DNA of 23,038 nucleotides from an uncultured Clostridia bacterium (GTDB lineage Bacteria > Bacillota > Clostridia > Oscillospirales > Oscillospiraceae). Below the pieces are notes generated by a model. It ran no database searches. It was not told the origin of the DNA and was given only the letters and a program-made list of their open reading frames with translations. The stretch spans positions 1 through 23,038 of the forward strand of contig CAMELY010000005.1 in NCBI GenBank assembly GCA_945926565.1. Direction: 5' to 3'. Position numbers and translations under genes: made by a program. The number at the start of each line of letters is the position of its first letter. Within the stretch, counting starts at the first letter, position 1. Shown in pieces: positions 1-7,431 of the stretch.

Positions 1-636
1 GTAGATGAGGGCCAGGCGGATGTTGAGCATGCGCAGCACCGGTGCCATCCAGGAGTCCATGGTGACCGCCAGCACCAGACAGGAGAGCAGGACAGCCACC
101 AGAATGTACATGGGCAGCTCCTGGTTGACCAGGTTGCGGGTGTCGGTGACGATGGCGGACATGCTGCTCAGGAAGCACTGCTCCCCGGCGATGGCCCGCA
201 CCTCCTCGATGGCGTCCATGGTCTCATCCGCCGAGGTGGAGGTGTCGAAGAACATGGCCATCAGGGTGGCGTCCCCGCTGTGGAAGGCGTCGTAGTATTT
301 CTCCGGCAGAATCTCCTGGGGCACCGAGCTGTCTGCGATGCTGTCGAACCAGATCACCTCGGCCACATGGTCCACCTGCTCCAGCTTGGCCTTGAGTTGG
401 GAGACCTGACTGTCTGTCATGCCCTCCGCCACAAACATGGCGTAGGCGCCCTTGCCGAAGTCGTCCAGCAGGATCTGCTGTCCCTCCATCGTCTCGATGT
501 CGTCGGGCAGATAGTACAGGATGTCATAGTTGACCCGGGTACTGAAATAGCCGAACGCGGACGGAATCAGCAGCAGCAGGCTGAGCACCAGAATCGGTAT
601 TCGGCGTTTGACGATTTGCTTTGCGAATCTTAACAT
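1..636 (-). CDS. MMPL/RND-family membrane transporter, N-terminal part (cut by window edge)
   Basis: The minus-strand frame begins with ATG at 636, preceded by an AGAGGG ribosome site, and stays open for 212 codons to the window edge, so only the N-terminus is present. The protein starts with a basic segment and one hydrophobic helix (about residues 12-30). An extracytoplasmic region of about 140 residues follows, and a second hydrophobic stretch begins near residue 175 (MYILVAVLLSCLVLAVTM). One helix, a large outer domain and then a helix bundle is the pattern of MMPL-type RND exporters, which move lipids or small molecules by proton-motive force. It is divergent from the TetR gene, and the shared gap holds four TetR-like operators, so it is probably that regulator's target. 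The substrate cannot be told. The family call is fairly sure. Confidence 0.8.
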   Translation of the reverse strand, partial: MLRFAKQIVKRRIPILVLSLLLLIPSAFGYFSTRVNYDILYYLPDDIETMEGQQILLDDFGKGAYAMFVAEGMTDSQVSQLKAKLEQVDHVAEVIWFDSIADSSVPQEILPEKYYDAFHSGDATLMAMFFDTSTSADETMDAIEEVRAIAGEQCFLSSMSAIVTDTRNLVNQELPMYILVAVLLSCLVLAVTMDSWMAPVLRMLNIRLALIY

Positions 637-654
637 AGTCGTCCCTCTTTTTAG

Positions 655-671
655 AATGACCATCAGTCATT
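655..671. promoter_or_regulatory. Putative TetR operator O1
   Basis: AATGACCATCAGTCATT is a perfect inverted repeat: 6-bp arms AATGAC/GTCATT around 5 bases. It lies just downstream of the predicted start of transporter transcription, where bound repressor would block elongation or initiation. It is the best copy of a motif found four times in this gap. Confidence 0.75.
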
Positions 672-684
672 TCAGGATGGGGAC

Positions 685-713
685 AGTGTAGTACAAAACT
701 GACCGGCAGTCAA
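685..713 (-). promoter_or_regulatory. Promoter for the MMPL transporter gene
   Basis: Read on the minus strand, TTGACT (708-713) and TACACT (685-690) are separated by exactly 17 bases. Transcription would start near 678, giving a leader of about 40 bases before the ATG at 636. One 17-bp operator (698-714) covers the -35 box and another (655-671) lies in the leader. Confidence 0.7.
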
Positions 714-714
714 T
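698..714. promoter_or_regulatory. Putative TetR operator O2
   Basis: ACTGACCGGCAGTCAAT keeps the central TGAC-N5-GTCA core of the repeated operator, with mismatched outer bases. It overlaps the -35 box of the transporter promoter. Confidence 0.65.
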
Positions 715-730
715 TACGAAACTGTGAACA

Positions 731-747
731 AATGAACTTTGGTCATT
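731..747. promoter_or_regulatory. Putative TetR operator O3
   Basis: AATGAACTTTGGTCATT matches the AATGAC-N5-GTCATT pattern with one arm mismatch. It sits just upstream of the transporter -35 box, 33 bases after O2 counted start to start. Confidence 0.65.
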
Positions 748-772
748 TGTTAAAAACAACCCCGGGAAGAAA

Positions 773-789
773 GATGACTATTGGTCATT
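773..789. promoter_or_regulatory. Putative TetR operator O4
   Basis: GATGACTATTGGTCATT matches the pattern with one outer mismatch. It ends 17 bases upstream of the -35 box of the TetR gene promoter, so it could mediate autoregulation or cooperative binding with O3 (42 bases away). Confidence 0.65.
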
Positions 790-806
790 TTTGAACGGAG
801 AGAAGA

Positions 807-835
807 TTGACACCTGCGGTGGAATCAGGTATGAT
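807..835 (+). promoter_or_regulatory. Sigma-A promoter for the TetR gene
   Basis: TTGACA (807-812), a 17-base spacer and TATGAT (830-835). This is close to consensus and places transcription start near 842, about 28 bases before the GTG start codon. Confidence 0.8.
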
Positions 836-869
836 AAAACAAATATCATTGTAAAGGAGCGGACCTTCT

Positions 870-1478
870 GTGGGAAAAGTAGCTGAGAATAAGCAGCAGA
901 AGGAACAAAATCTGCTGGATACCGCCTTTGAGCTGTTTACCACCAAGGGCTTTGCCAAGACCTCCATTGCGGACATAGTGGAGCGGGCGGGCATGGCCAA
1001 GGGCACCTTTTATCTCTACTTCCGGGACAAGTACGACATCCAGGAAAAGCTGATCGTGCGCAAGGCGGGGCAGGTCTTTCACCACGCCCTGAGCCATCTG
1101 GACTTCAGCCGCTGCGCCAGCTTTGCCGACAGGCTGACTGCCATAGCGGACGACGCCCTGGAGCAGCTGCAAAAGGATCCGGGCCTGCTCCGGTTCATCA
1201 ACAAGAACCTGAGCTGGGGGATCTTCCGCCGGGCGCTGCACAAGTCCTCGGACGACTACCTGGGCACCTTTGAGCGCATCCTGGCCGACAGCGGAGAGCA
1301 GATTGAAGAGCCGGTGCTGCTGCTGTACACCATTCTGGAGCTGGTCAGCAGCACCTGCCACAGTGTCATCCTGGAGAAGGACCCTGTCGATCTGGAACGC
1401 TATAAGCCTTACCTGTACCGGTCAATCCGGGCAATTGTGGAGAGCTTTCGGGTAAAAGCGGAAGAAAAGACAGAATAA
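870..1478 (+). CDS. TetR/AcrR-family transcriptional regulator
   Basis: A 202-residue protein, the usual TetR length. The start is GTG at 870, chosen because AAAGGAGC lies 9 bases upstream and the DNA-binding domain then begins normally. Residues 14-60 form the TetR N-terminal helix-turn-helix: LLDTAFELF, then the recognition part with the family's GTFYLYF signature near residues 45-51. The C-terminal part (about 65-200) is the variable ligand-binding and dimer domain. TetR proteins bind palindromes as dimers and release DNA when a small ligand binds. The divergent MMPL transporter and the four matching inverted repeats suggest this protein represses the exporter and itself until a toxic or lipid-like ligand appears. 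The family is certain; the ligand is unknown. Confidence 0.93.
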   Translation: MGKVAENKQQKEQNLLDTAFELFTTKGFAKTSIADIVERAGMAKGTFYLYFRDKYDIQEKLIVRKAGQVFHHALSHLDFSRCASFADRLTAIADDALEQLQKDPGLLRFINKNLSWGIFRRALHKSSDDYLGTFERILADSGEQIEEPVLLLYTILELVSSTCHSVILEKDPVDLERYKPYLYRSIRAIVESFRVKAEEKTE

Positions 1479-1484
1479 CAGTTT

Positions 1485-1512
1485 GAGCCGGCGGAACTCC
1501 GCCGGCTCTTTT
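1485..1512 (+). terminator. Rho-independent terminator after the TetR gene
   Basis: A GC-rich stem, GAGCCGGCGG paired with CCGCCGGCTC around an AACT loop, followed by TTTT. It lies 6 bases after the TetR stop codon and isolates that gene from the ymdB operon. Confidence 0.88.
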
Positions 1513-1546
1513 CGTGTCCACAGATTCCCCACTTTCCGGAAAAACG

Positions 1547-1575
1547 TTGCGCCCCGGGCCGGAAAAGGGTATACT
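1547..1575 (+). promoter_or_regulatory. Promoter of the ymdB-lepB-nudix-AKR operon
   Basis: TTGCGC (1547-1552), 17 bases, TATACT (1570-1575). Transcription would begin near 1582, giving a leader of about 40 bases. No other strong promoter is visible up to 5176 and the five genes are closely spaced, so this probably drives all of them. Confidence 0.6.
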
Positions 1576-1622
1576 AAAGTCCATGGAAGGATTACCCATA
1601 TCCAAAGAGAAAGAGGAAGCCT

Positions 1623-2402
1623 ATGACTGTTACAATATTGGCGGTGGGAGACGTGGTCTCTGAGGCCGGACTGGACTACCTCAGCCGCAATCTGCGCCGG
1701 GTCAAGCGGGAGCAGGGGGCCGACTTCACCGTGGTCAACGGGGAGAACGCCGCCGGTATCGGCCTGAACCCGTCTGACGCCCAGGCCATCTTCGACGCCG
1801 GGGCGGACGTCATCACCCTGGGCAACCACACCTGGGGCAAGATCCGGATTACCGGCCTGCTGGACAGCAATGACTACATCCTGCGCCCCGCCAATTTCGC
1901 CCGGCGGACGCCCGGCCGGGGCTGGGGGGTCTACGACGGGCCCAGAGGGCTGCGCATCGGGGTGATCAGCCTGATCGGCCGGGTTAATATGGATCCCAAT
2001 GTGGAAAATCCCTTTACCACCGCCGATGCCATTCTCAGCCGGATGGAGGCGGATCTGGTGCTGGTGGACTTCCACGCCGAGGCCACCAGTGAGAAGCTGG
2101 CCATGGGCTGGTATCTGGACGGCCGGGCGTCGGCGGTCTGGGGCACCCACACCCATGTGCCCACAGCGGACAGCCAGGTGCTGCCCCAGGGGACCGGATA
2201 TCTCACCGACCTGGGCATGACTGGCCCTGCCAGGTCGGTGCTGGGTATCCAGCCGGAGCTCTCCATCAACAAATTCCTGGGAGGCCTGCCCCGGCGATAT
2301 GAGGCGGCAGGAGGTCCCTGCAAACTGGAGGCGGCGGCCTTTGTGGTCGACACCGCAAGCAAGCGCTGCCTGGAGGTGCGGCCCATCCATCTGATGGGCT
2401 GA
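1623..2402 (+). CDS. ymdB: YmdB-like metallophosphoesterase (TIGR00282 type)
   Basis: A 259-residue cytoplasmic enzyme, near the family's usual length. Metal-binding motifs appear in the expected order: GD at 9-10, NGEN at 39-42, GNHTW at 67-71, DFHAE at 149-153 and THTH at 175-178. The best-studied relative, Bacillus subtilis YmdB, hydrolyses 2',3'-cyclic nucleotides and affects biofilm and motility decisions. That role is family knowledge, not shown here. The ATG at 1623 is preceded by an AGAGGA site. It leads an operon with lepB 27 bases downstream. In many Bacillota this gene lies near rny (RNase Y), but no rny is seen here. Family very likely; physiological substrate uncertain. Confidence 0.88.
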   Translation: MTVTILAVGDVVSEAGLDYLSRNLRRVKREQGADFTVVNGENAAGIGLNPSDAQAIFDAGADVITLGNHTWGKIRITGLLDSNDYILRPANFARRTPGRGWGVYDGPRGLRIGVISLIGRVNMDPNVENPFTTADAILSRMEADLVLVDFHAEATSEKLAMGWYLDGRASAVWGTHTHVPTADSQVLPQGTGYLTDLGMTGPARSVLGIQPELSINKFLGGLPRRYEAAGGPCKLEAAAFVVDTASKRCLEVRPIHLMG

Positions 2403-2429
2403 CCGGCAGCGGATAAAGGAGAAACACAT

Positions 2430-3038
2430 ATGACGCAGCGAGAAATGAGACAGCCGGAGCCCCGGAAGGGGAGACGGCAGTCCAAACAGCCGGAGTCCGG
2501 GGAGAGCTGGCAGCAGGAGCTGTTCGGCGAACTGAAGGTTCTGGTGGTGGTACTGACGGCTACCATCCTGATCTTTCACTTTCTGACCCAGCTGATTGTA
2601 GTGGTGGGCTCCTCCATGTACCCCACCCTCTACGACGGGGATCTGGTGCTGGCCTGGCGGCTGAACTACCAGCCGGAGACAGGGGATGTGGTCATCGTCC
2701 ACAAGGAGACGGATGTCATCCATGAGAACATCGTCAAGCGGGTCATTGCCACCGGCGGCCAGACGGTGGAGCTGGACTATGACCAGAACGCCGTCTATGT
2801 GGATGGCGTCCGGCTGGAGGAGGGGTATATCAACCTGGAGGAGGCCGACCCCATGGAGGTTCGGGGAGATGTGGTGAGCATCGACGTGCCTGAGGGCTCC
2901 ATCTTTGTCATGGGTGACAACCGGAACCACTCCACCGACAGCCGCTTTACAGTAGAACTGGGCATCGTGGACGAGGGATATATCATCGGCAAGGGTCTCT
3001 TTGTCTTCTTCCCGTTCAATCATCTGAAGCTGTTGTAG
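2430..3038 (+). CDS. lepB: Signal peptidase I
   Basis: A 202-residue type I signal peptidase of the short Gram-positive form. A basic, hydrophilic N-terminal tail of about 35 residues precedes a single membrane helix (about 36-60). The catalytic serine is S62 in GSSMYPTL and the catalytic lysine is K103 in VKRVIA. The conserved box GDNRNHSTDSR at 162-172 closes the S26 fold. The enzyme cuts signal peptides from exported proteins at the outer face of the membrane, and clients in this window would include the LRR/fibronectin protein at 7432. The ATG at 2430 follows AAAGGAGA. The nudix gene follows after 10 bases, and its ribosome site overlaps the lepB stop codon, suggesting coupled translation. 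Confidence 0.95.
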   Translation: MTQREMRQPEPRKGRRQSKQPESGESWQQELFGELKVLVVVLTATILIFHFLTQLIVVVGSSMYPTLYDGDLVLAWRLNYQPETGDVVIVHKETDVIHENIVKRVIATGGQTVELDYDQNAVYVDGVRLEEGYINLEEADPMEVRGDVVSIDVPEGSIFVMGDNRNHSTDSRFTVELGIVDEGYIIGKGLFVFFPFNHLKLL

Positions 3039-3048
3039 GAGGCAGGGT

Positions 3049-3573
3049 ATGGAAGAGCGGATTGATCTCTATAATGATCTGGGACAGGCCACCGGCAAGA
3101 CCCAGCTCCGCTCAGAGGAGCTGCGGGAGGACGCCTGGTATCTGGTGGTCACCGTCTGGGTGCGGGACAAGGGCGGCAAGCTGCTGCTGACCCAGCGGCA
3201 GGAGACAAAGACCTTCTACCCCCTCTGCTGGGAGGCCACCGGCGGCTTTGCCCAGGCGGGGGAGGGCCCCTGGCAGGCGGCCTGCCGGGAGCTGGCGGAG
3301 GAGACTGGACTGACGCCTCCGGAGCGCCAGTGGCGCTTTCTGGGCATGCTGCACAGCCTGGACATCATCCACGACCACAAATATCAGGCCCTGGCGGCCA
3401 ATTACCTGGTCACTTTGGAGGAGACGGAGCCGGAGATCTCCTGCCAGCCGGAGGAGGTCAGGGACGCCCGGTGGGTCACCGGCGCGGAGTATCTGGCCCT
3501 GCCGGAATCGGAGCAGGAGCCCTTCACCCCTTACAGCTTCCGTCACTTCCGGAGAGAGATTCTGGAGGAGTAA
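3049..3573 (+). CDS. Nudix hydrolase (IPP-isomerase-like subgroup)
   Basis: A 174-residue protein with a complete Nudix box: G66, five residues, E72, seven residues, then R80-E81-L82-A83-E84-E85-T86-G87-L88, the metal-binding and catalytic helix. The opening DLYND.G..TGK and the lengthy central strand resemble the group often annotated as IPP-isomerase-like Nudix proteins, but I see no isomerase-specific cysteine pattern that would prove isomerase activity. Nudix enzymes hydrolyse nucleoside diphosphates linked to another group; the substrate here is unknown. GTAGGAGG, overlapping the lepB stop codon, serves as the ribosome site for ATG 3049. It is cotranscribed with lepB and the aldo/keto reductase. 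Confidence 0.88.
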   Translation: MEERIDLYNDLGQATGKTQLRSEELREDAWYLVVTVWVRDKGGKLLLTQRQETKTFYPLCWEATGGFAQAGEGPWQAACRELAEETGLTPPERQWRFLGMLHSLDIIHDHKYQALAANYLVTLEETEPEISCQPEEVRDARWVTGAEYLALPESEQEPFTPYSFRHFRREILEE

Positions 3574-3609
3574 CCGAGGCGCTTTTGCCAATTAGATGGA
3601 GGTATCACA

Positions 3610-4791
3610 ATGCAGTACCGCAAGGACAAACACGGGGAGTCCCTCTCCCAGCTGGGCTTTGGCTGTATGCGCTTTCAGCGGGTGCGGGGCAAGATCGACA
3701 CGGAGGCCGCCGAGCGGCAGCTGATGGCCGCCCTCAAGGCGGGGGTGAACTACTTCGACACCGCCTATATCTATCCGGACAGCGAAAAGACCGTCGGCGA
3801 GATCTTCGCCAGAAACCACTGCCGGGAGCAGCTGCACATCGCCACCAAGCTGCCCCACTATCTGATCAAAAAGCCGGAGGATATGGAGCGGTACTTCCAG
3901 GAGCAGCTCCAGCGGCTCCAGACCGACTATGTGGACTACTACCTGATGCACATGCTCCCCGACGTCACCACCTGGAACCGGCTCAAGGGCCTGGGCATTC
4001 TGGAGTGGATCCAGGAGAAAAAGGCCTCCGGCGCCATCCGGAACATCGGCTTCTCCTACCACGGCAACACTAACACCTTCCTGGAGCTGCTGGAGGACTA
4101 CGACTGGGACTTCTGCCAGATTCAGTACAACTACATTGACGAGCACACCCAGGCGGGCCGGAAGGGCCTGGAGCGGGCGGAGGAGAAGGGAATCCCCGTC
4201 ATCATTATGGAGCCCCTCCGGGGCGGACGGCTGGTGAACCGGCTCCCGGCCAAGGCGATCAAGCGGTTCCAGAAGGCCCAGCCCCAGCGCTCTCCCGCCG
4301 AGTGGGGCCTGCGCTGGCTGTGGAATCAGACCGGGGTCACCGTGGTGCTCTCCGGCATGAACAGCATGGAGATGGTGGAGGAGAACTGCCGGATTGCCGA
4401 CCAGGCGAAGCCGGGGGAGCTCACCGAGCAGGACTTCCAGATGTATGAAGATGTCAAGGCCGCCATTAACGAGAAGGTGAAGGTGGGCTGCACCGGCTGC
4501 GGCTACTGCATGCCCTGTCCCAACGGGGTGGACATCCCTGGCTCCTTCCGCTGCTACAACGCCAGGTACACCGAGGGCTTTTACACCGGCATGAAAGAGT
4601 ATGTCATGTGCACCACCCTCCGGGGCAAGCGCTCCAACGCCGGCCAGTGCATCAAGTGCGGCAAATGCGAGCGCCACTGTCCCCAGCACATCCAGATCCG
4701 CAGTGAGCTGGAAAACGTCAAGAAGACCATGGAAAATCCCATCTATCATATCGCCAAGGCGGTGACCCGGCTGATCGGCCGCTTTGAGTAA
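3610..4791 (+). CDS. Aldo/keto reductase with C-terminal 2x[4Fe-4S] domain
   Basis: A 393-residue two-domain protein. Residues 1-280 form an aldo/keto reductase barrel with the catalytic tetrad visible: D50, Y55 (DTAYIY), K80 (ATK) and H114 (YLMH). Residues 290-365 add a ferredoxin-like domain: C294, C297, C300 and C303 in CTGCGYCMPCP, and C347, C350, C353 and C357 in CIKCGKCERHCP, enough for two [4Fe-4S] clusters. This fused form is common in anaerobic Clostridia and suggests electron flow between the NAD(P)H/carbonyl site and a low-potential carrier. The real substrate is unknown. GGAGG lies before ATG 3610. It is the fourth gene of the operon, with its stop 19 bases before the next start. 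Confidence 0.92.
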   Translation: MQYRKDKHGESLSQLGFGCMRFQRVRGKIDTEAAERQLMAALKAGVNYFDTAYIYPDSEKTVGEIFARNHCREQLHIATKLPHYLIKKPEDMERYFQEQLQRLQTDYVDYYLMHMLPDVTTWNRLKGLGILEWIQEKKASGAIRNIGFSYHGNTNTFLELLEDYDWDFCQIQYNYIDEHTQAGRKGLERAEEKGIPVIIMEPLRGGRLVNRLPAKAIKRFQKAQPQRSPAEWGLRWLWNQTGVTVVLSGMNSMEMVEENCRIADQAKPGELTEQDFQMYEDVKAAINEKVKVGCTGCGYCMPCPNGVDIPGSFRCYNARYTEGFYTGMKEYVMCTTLRGKRSNAGQCIKCGKCERHCPQHIQIRSELENVKKTMENPIYHIAKAVTRLIGRFE

Positions 4792-4810
4792 GCAAAAAGG
4801 AGAGAGAAAA

Positions 4811-5176
4811 ATGGCAAGAAAGTGGGTTCCCGTTGTCAGCGAGGCTTCAGAGGAGGCCCTGGAGCTGGACTTTGCCGCCGCGGAGCAGGTGGGCAAGCTG
4901 TCTGTAGGAGAGCGGTATCTGTTCTGCCGCAAGCTGCTGGGCGGGGTGGAGTACCTGCCCTATACTGACATTCAGCGGGCCTACCGCCGCCAGGAGGAGA
5001 GCCGGGCGGTCATGGGCTGCTGCCCCCAGTATTTCCTGACCCATTTCCTGGTGACTGTCCTGCCCGACGGCACGCCGAAAAAGTGGGAGCTGGAGCGGAA
5101 GGAACAGGTGGACCGGGCGCTGGAGCTGCTCAAAGAGCAGGCCCCGGAGATCGCCTTTGGGTTTGTCAAGGCGTGA
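4811..5176 (+). CDS. Small conserved-looking protein of unknown function
   Basis: A 121-residue soluble protein I do not recognise. The ATG at 4811 is preferred over an in-frame TTG at 4784 because AAAAAGGAGAGAG precedes it and the TTG overlaps the end of the upstream reductase. The protein has no signal peptide or membrane helix. Its centre contains GERYLFCRKLLGG, YLPYTDIQRAYRRQEESRA and a CC pair, then a predicted amphipathic C-terminal helix rich in Glu and Leu (about 90-110). The alternation of short strands and a final helix could fit a small PH-like fold, but that is a guess. It is last in the operon, 19 bases after the reductase. Confidence 0.75.
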   Translation: MARKWVPVVSEASEEALELDFAAAEQVGKLSVGERYLFCRKLLGGVEYLPYTDIQRAYRRQEESRAVMGCCPQYFLTHFLVTVLPDGTPKKWELERKEQVDRALELLKEQAPEIAFGFVKA

Positions 5177-5183
5177 CTGGCAG

Positions 5184-5202
5184 GGGCGCACCGTGTGCGC
5201 CC
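5184..5202 (+). terminator. Possible terminator of the ymdB operon
   Basis: GGGCGCAC pairs with GTGCGCCC around a CGT loop, 7 bases after the last stop codon. The following GCCTGTTCTTG is only partly T-rich, so termination may be weak or need Rho. Confidence 0.5.
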
Positions 5203-5252
5203 GCCTGTTCTTGCACCCGACGCAGCCAATTGCAAATTTTTTATGAACCCCC

Positions 5253-5281
5253 TTGCATTCCCAGGGGAAAAGGGGTATGAT
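5253..5281 (+). promoter_or_regulatory. htpG promoter
   Basis: TTGCAT (5253-5258), 17 bases, TATGAT (5276-5281). It is followed within 3 bases by the CIRCE operator, the usual layout of HrcA-controlled genes. Confidence 0.85.
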
Positions 5282-5284
5282 ATG

Positions 5285-5311
5285 TTAGCACTCAGAAGAA
5301 ATGAGTGCTAA
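5285..5311. promoter_or_regulatory. CIRCE operator (HrcA binding site)
   Basis: TTAGCACTC, nine bases, GAGTGCTAA: an exact match to the CIRCE consensus, extended by one more pair (G5284/C5312). HrcA dimers bind CIRCE and repress chaperone operons until heat or misfolded protein titrates the GroE system. CIRCE covers the predicted start of htpG transcription. Confidence 0.97.
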
Positions 5312-5381
5312 CATTTTTCGTTTACAAAATAGTTTTGGGGGCAGCCAAGCGCCGCCCCCGCATATTGGAGGCAGTTGTACT

Positions 5382-7301
5382 ATGGAAAAGCGTCAATTCA
5401 AAGCGGAGTCTCAGCGGATGCTGGATCTGATGATCAACTCCATCTACACCCACAAGGAGATCTTCCTCCGGGAGATCCTCTCCAACGCCAGCGACGCCAT
5501 CGACAAGCTGGCCTATAAGGCCCTCACCGATGACAATGTGGGTATGAGCCGGTCTGATTTCAAGATCACCATCACCGCTGACAAGGAGGCCAAGACCCTC
5601 ACCATCTCGGATAACGGCATCGGCATGACCGAGGAGGAGCTGGAGAACAACCTGGGCGTCATCGCCAAGAGCGGCTCTCTCCAGTTCAAGAAGGAGATGG
5701 CCGAGAAGGAGGGCGTGGACGCAGGCGACGTGGATATCATCGGACAGTTCGGCGTGGGCTTCTACTCCGCTTTTATGGTGGCCTCTGACGTCAAGGTCCT
5801 GACCCGGGCCTACGGTTCCGATACCGCTTATCTGTGGGAGTCTAACGGCACCGACGGCTACACCATCACCGAGGCTCAGAAGGACACGGTGGGCACCGAC
5901 GTCATCATGACCATCAAGGAGGACGGCGAGGAGGAGAAGTACAGCGACTACCTGGAGGAACACAACATCTCCCGGCTGGTCAAGAAGTACTCCGACTATA
6001 TCCACTATCCCATCACCATGCTGGTGACCAAGTCCCGCCAGAAGCCCAAGCCCGAGGACGCCGGCGACGACTATCAGCCCGAGTGGGAGGACTACCAGGA
6101 GTGGGAGACCCTGAACTCCATGGTGCCCCTGTGGCAGAAGAAGAAGGAGGACGTCACCGAGGACGAGCTGAACGCCTTCTACACCGACAAGTTCAACGAC
6201 TGGGAGAAGCCCCTGACCAGCATCCAGGTCCATGTGGAGGGCAACGTCACCTATGACGCCCTGCTCTATATCCCCAGCCGTACCCCCTATGACTTCTACA
6301 CCCGGGACTACAAGAAGGGCCTGCAGCTCTATTCCTCCGGCGTGCTGATTATGGACAACTGCGCCGACCTGCTGCCCGAGCACTTCCGCTTTGTCAAGGG
6401 CGTGGTGGACACCCCCGACGTCAGCCTGAACATCTCCCGCGAGATGCTGCAGCAGACCCGCCAGCTCAAGGTCATCGCCAAGAACCTGGAGAAGAAGATC
6501 AAGGCGGAGCTGCTCAAGCTCCAGAAGGAGGAGCGGGAGAAGTACGAGCAGTTCTGGAAGAGCTTTGGCCTCAACGTGAAGTACGGCGCCGTGTCCGACT
6601 ACGGCATGAACAAGGATAAGGTGCTGGATCTGCTGCTGTTCCTCTCCTCTCAGGCGGAAAAGGGCACCACCCTCCGGGAGTACAAGGATCGGATGCCGGA
6701 GAGCCAGGAGTATATCTACTATGTCTGCGGCGACGACGCGGGCCAGCTCGCCAAGCTGCCTCAGGCCGAGCGGATTCTGGACAAGGGCTATGAGATCCTC
6801 TACCTCACCGACGAGGTGGACGAGTTCGTCATGCAGGCCATCGGCGAGTTTGACGGAAAGAAGCTCAAGAGCATCAACGATGAGGACGCCCTCCCCGAGA
6901 CCGAGGAGGAGAAGAAGGCCGCCGAGGAGAAGGCAGAGTCCGGCAAGGCTGTGCTGGACTTCCTCAAGGAGACCCTGGGCGACAAGATCAAGGAGGCACG
7001 CATCTCCAAGATCCTGAAGAGCCACGCCGTCTGCATGACCGCCGACGGCCCGGTGACCATCGAGATGGAGAAGTATATGAAAAAGCAGGGCGCCGACATG
7101 GGCGGTATGAAAGCTGAGCGGGTGCTGGAGCTCAACGCCGACTCCGACGCCTTCGCAGCCCTCAAGGATGCTGTGGAGAACGACCCGGAGAAGGCCAAGC
7201 TCTATGCCCAGGTGCTGTACAACCAGGCCCTGCTCATTGCCGGCCTCCCCATCGAGGATCCCGCCGCCTATACCGACCTGATCTGCAGTCTGCTGAAGTA
7301 A
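5382..7301 (+). CDS. htpG: Molecular chaperone HtpG (Hsp90)
   Basis: A 639-residue bacterial Hsp90. The ATG at 5382 follows TTGGAGGCAG. An in-frame ATG at 5301 lies inside the CIRCE operator and would precede or overlap the transcription start, so it is rejected. The N-terminal ATPase domain shows FLREILSNASDAIDKL (E31, N35, D38), DNGIGM and GQFGVGFYSAF. The middle domain has IYYVCGDD and LDKGYEILYLTDEVDEF; the C-terminal dimer domain ends in LLIAGLPIEDPAAYTDLI. HtpG refolds client proteins in an ATP-driven clamp cycle. It is a single-gene unit with its own promoter, CIRCE and terminator. A GC-rich hairpin in the leader (GGGGGC 5337-5342 with GCCCCC 5354-5359) precedes the ribosome site and could tune translation. 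Confidence 0.97.
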   Translation: MEKRQFKAESQRMLDLMINSIYTHKEIFLREILSNASDAIDKLAYKALTDDNVGMSRSDFKITITADKEAKTLTISDNGIGMTEEELENNLGVIAKSGSLQFKKEMAEKEGVDAGDVDIIGQFGVGFYSAFMVASDVKVLTRAYGSDTAYLWESNGTDGYTITEAQKDTVGTDVIMTIKEDGEEEKYSDYLEEHNISRLVKKYSDYIHYPITMLVTKSRQKPKPEDAGDDYQPEWEDYQEWETLNSMVPLWQKKKEDVTEDELNAFYTDKFNDWEKPLTSIQVHVEGNVTYDALLYIPSRTPYDFYTRDYKKGLQLYSSGVLIMDNCADLLPEHFRFVKGVVDTPDVSLNISREMLQQTRQLKVIAKNLEKKIKAELLKLQKEEREKYEQFWKSFGLNVKYGAVSDYGMNKDKVLDLLLFLSSQAEKGTTLREYKDRMPESQEYIYYVCGDDAGQLAKLPQAERILDKGYEILYLTDEVDEFVMQAIGEFDGKKLKSINDEDALPETEEEKKAAEEKAESGKAVLDFLKETLGDKIKEARISKILKSHAVCMTADGPVTIEMEKYMKKQGADMGGMKAERVLELNADSDAFAALKDAVENDPEKAKLYAQVLYNQALLIAGLPIEDPAAYTDLICSLLK

Positions 7302-7323
7302 ATCAGATTTGTGCAGTCAACAG

Positions 7324-7360
7324 TGCGCCTGCTCTCTCAAAAGAGGGCAGGCGCATTTTT
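7324..7360 (+). terminator. htpG terminator
   Basis: TGCGCCTGC pairs with GCAGGCGCA (7324-7332 with 7347-7355). The stem is extended by TCTCT/AGAGG-type pairing with one G-T pair, and TTTTT follows at 7356-7360. Confidence 0.9.
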
Positions 7361-7369
7361 GCGGAAAAC

Positions 7370-7399
7370 TTGCCAGAAAAACAGGAAATATGCTACAAT
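7370..7399 (+). promoter_or_regulatory. Promoter for the LRR/fibronectin protein gene
   Basis: TTGCCA (7370-7375), 18 bases, TACAAT (7394-7399). A TG one base before the -10 box makes it an extended -10 type. The start would lie about 25 bases before the GTG/ATG region. Confidence 0.6.
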
Positions 7400-7431
7400 G
7401 ATGTCAAACGACAGACGAGGAGGAAACGCCG

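Noticed and set aside
5301..5381. In-frame upstream start for htpG at 5301
   Set aside because: It lies inside the CIRCE operator at the transcription start; ATG 5382 has the ribosome site and the correct Hsp90 N-terminus.
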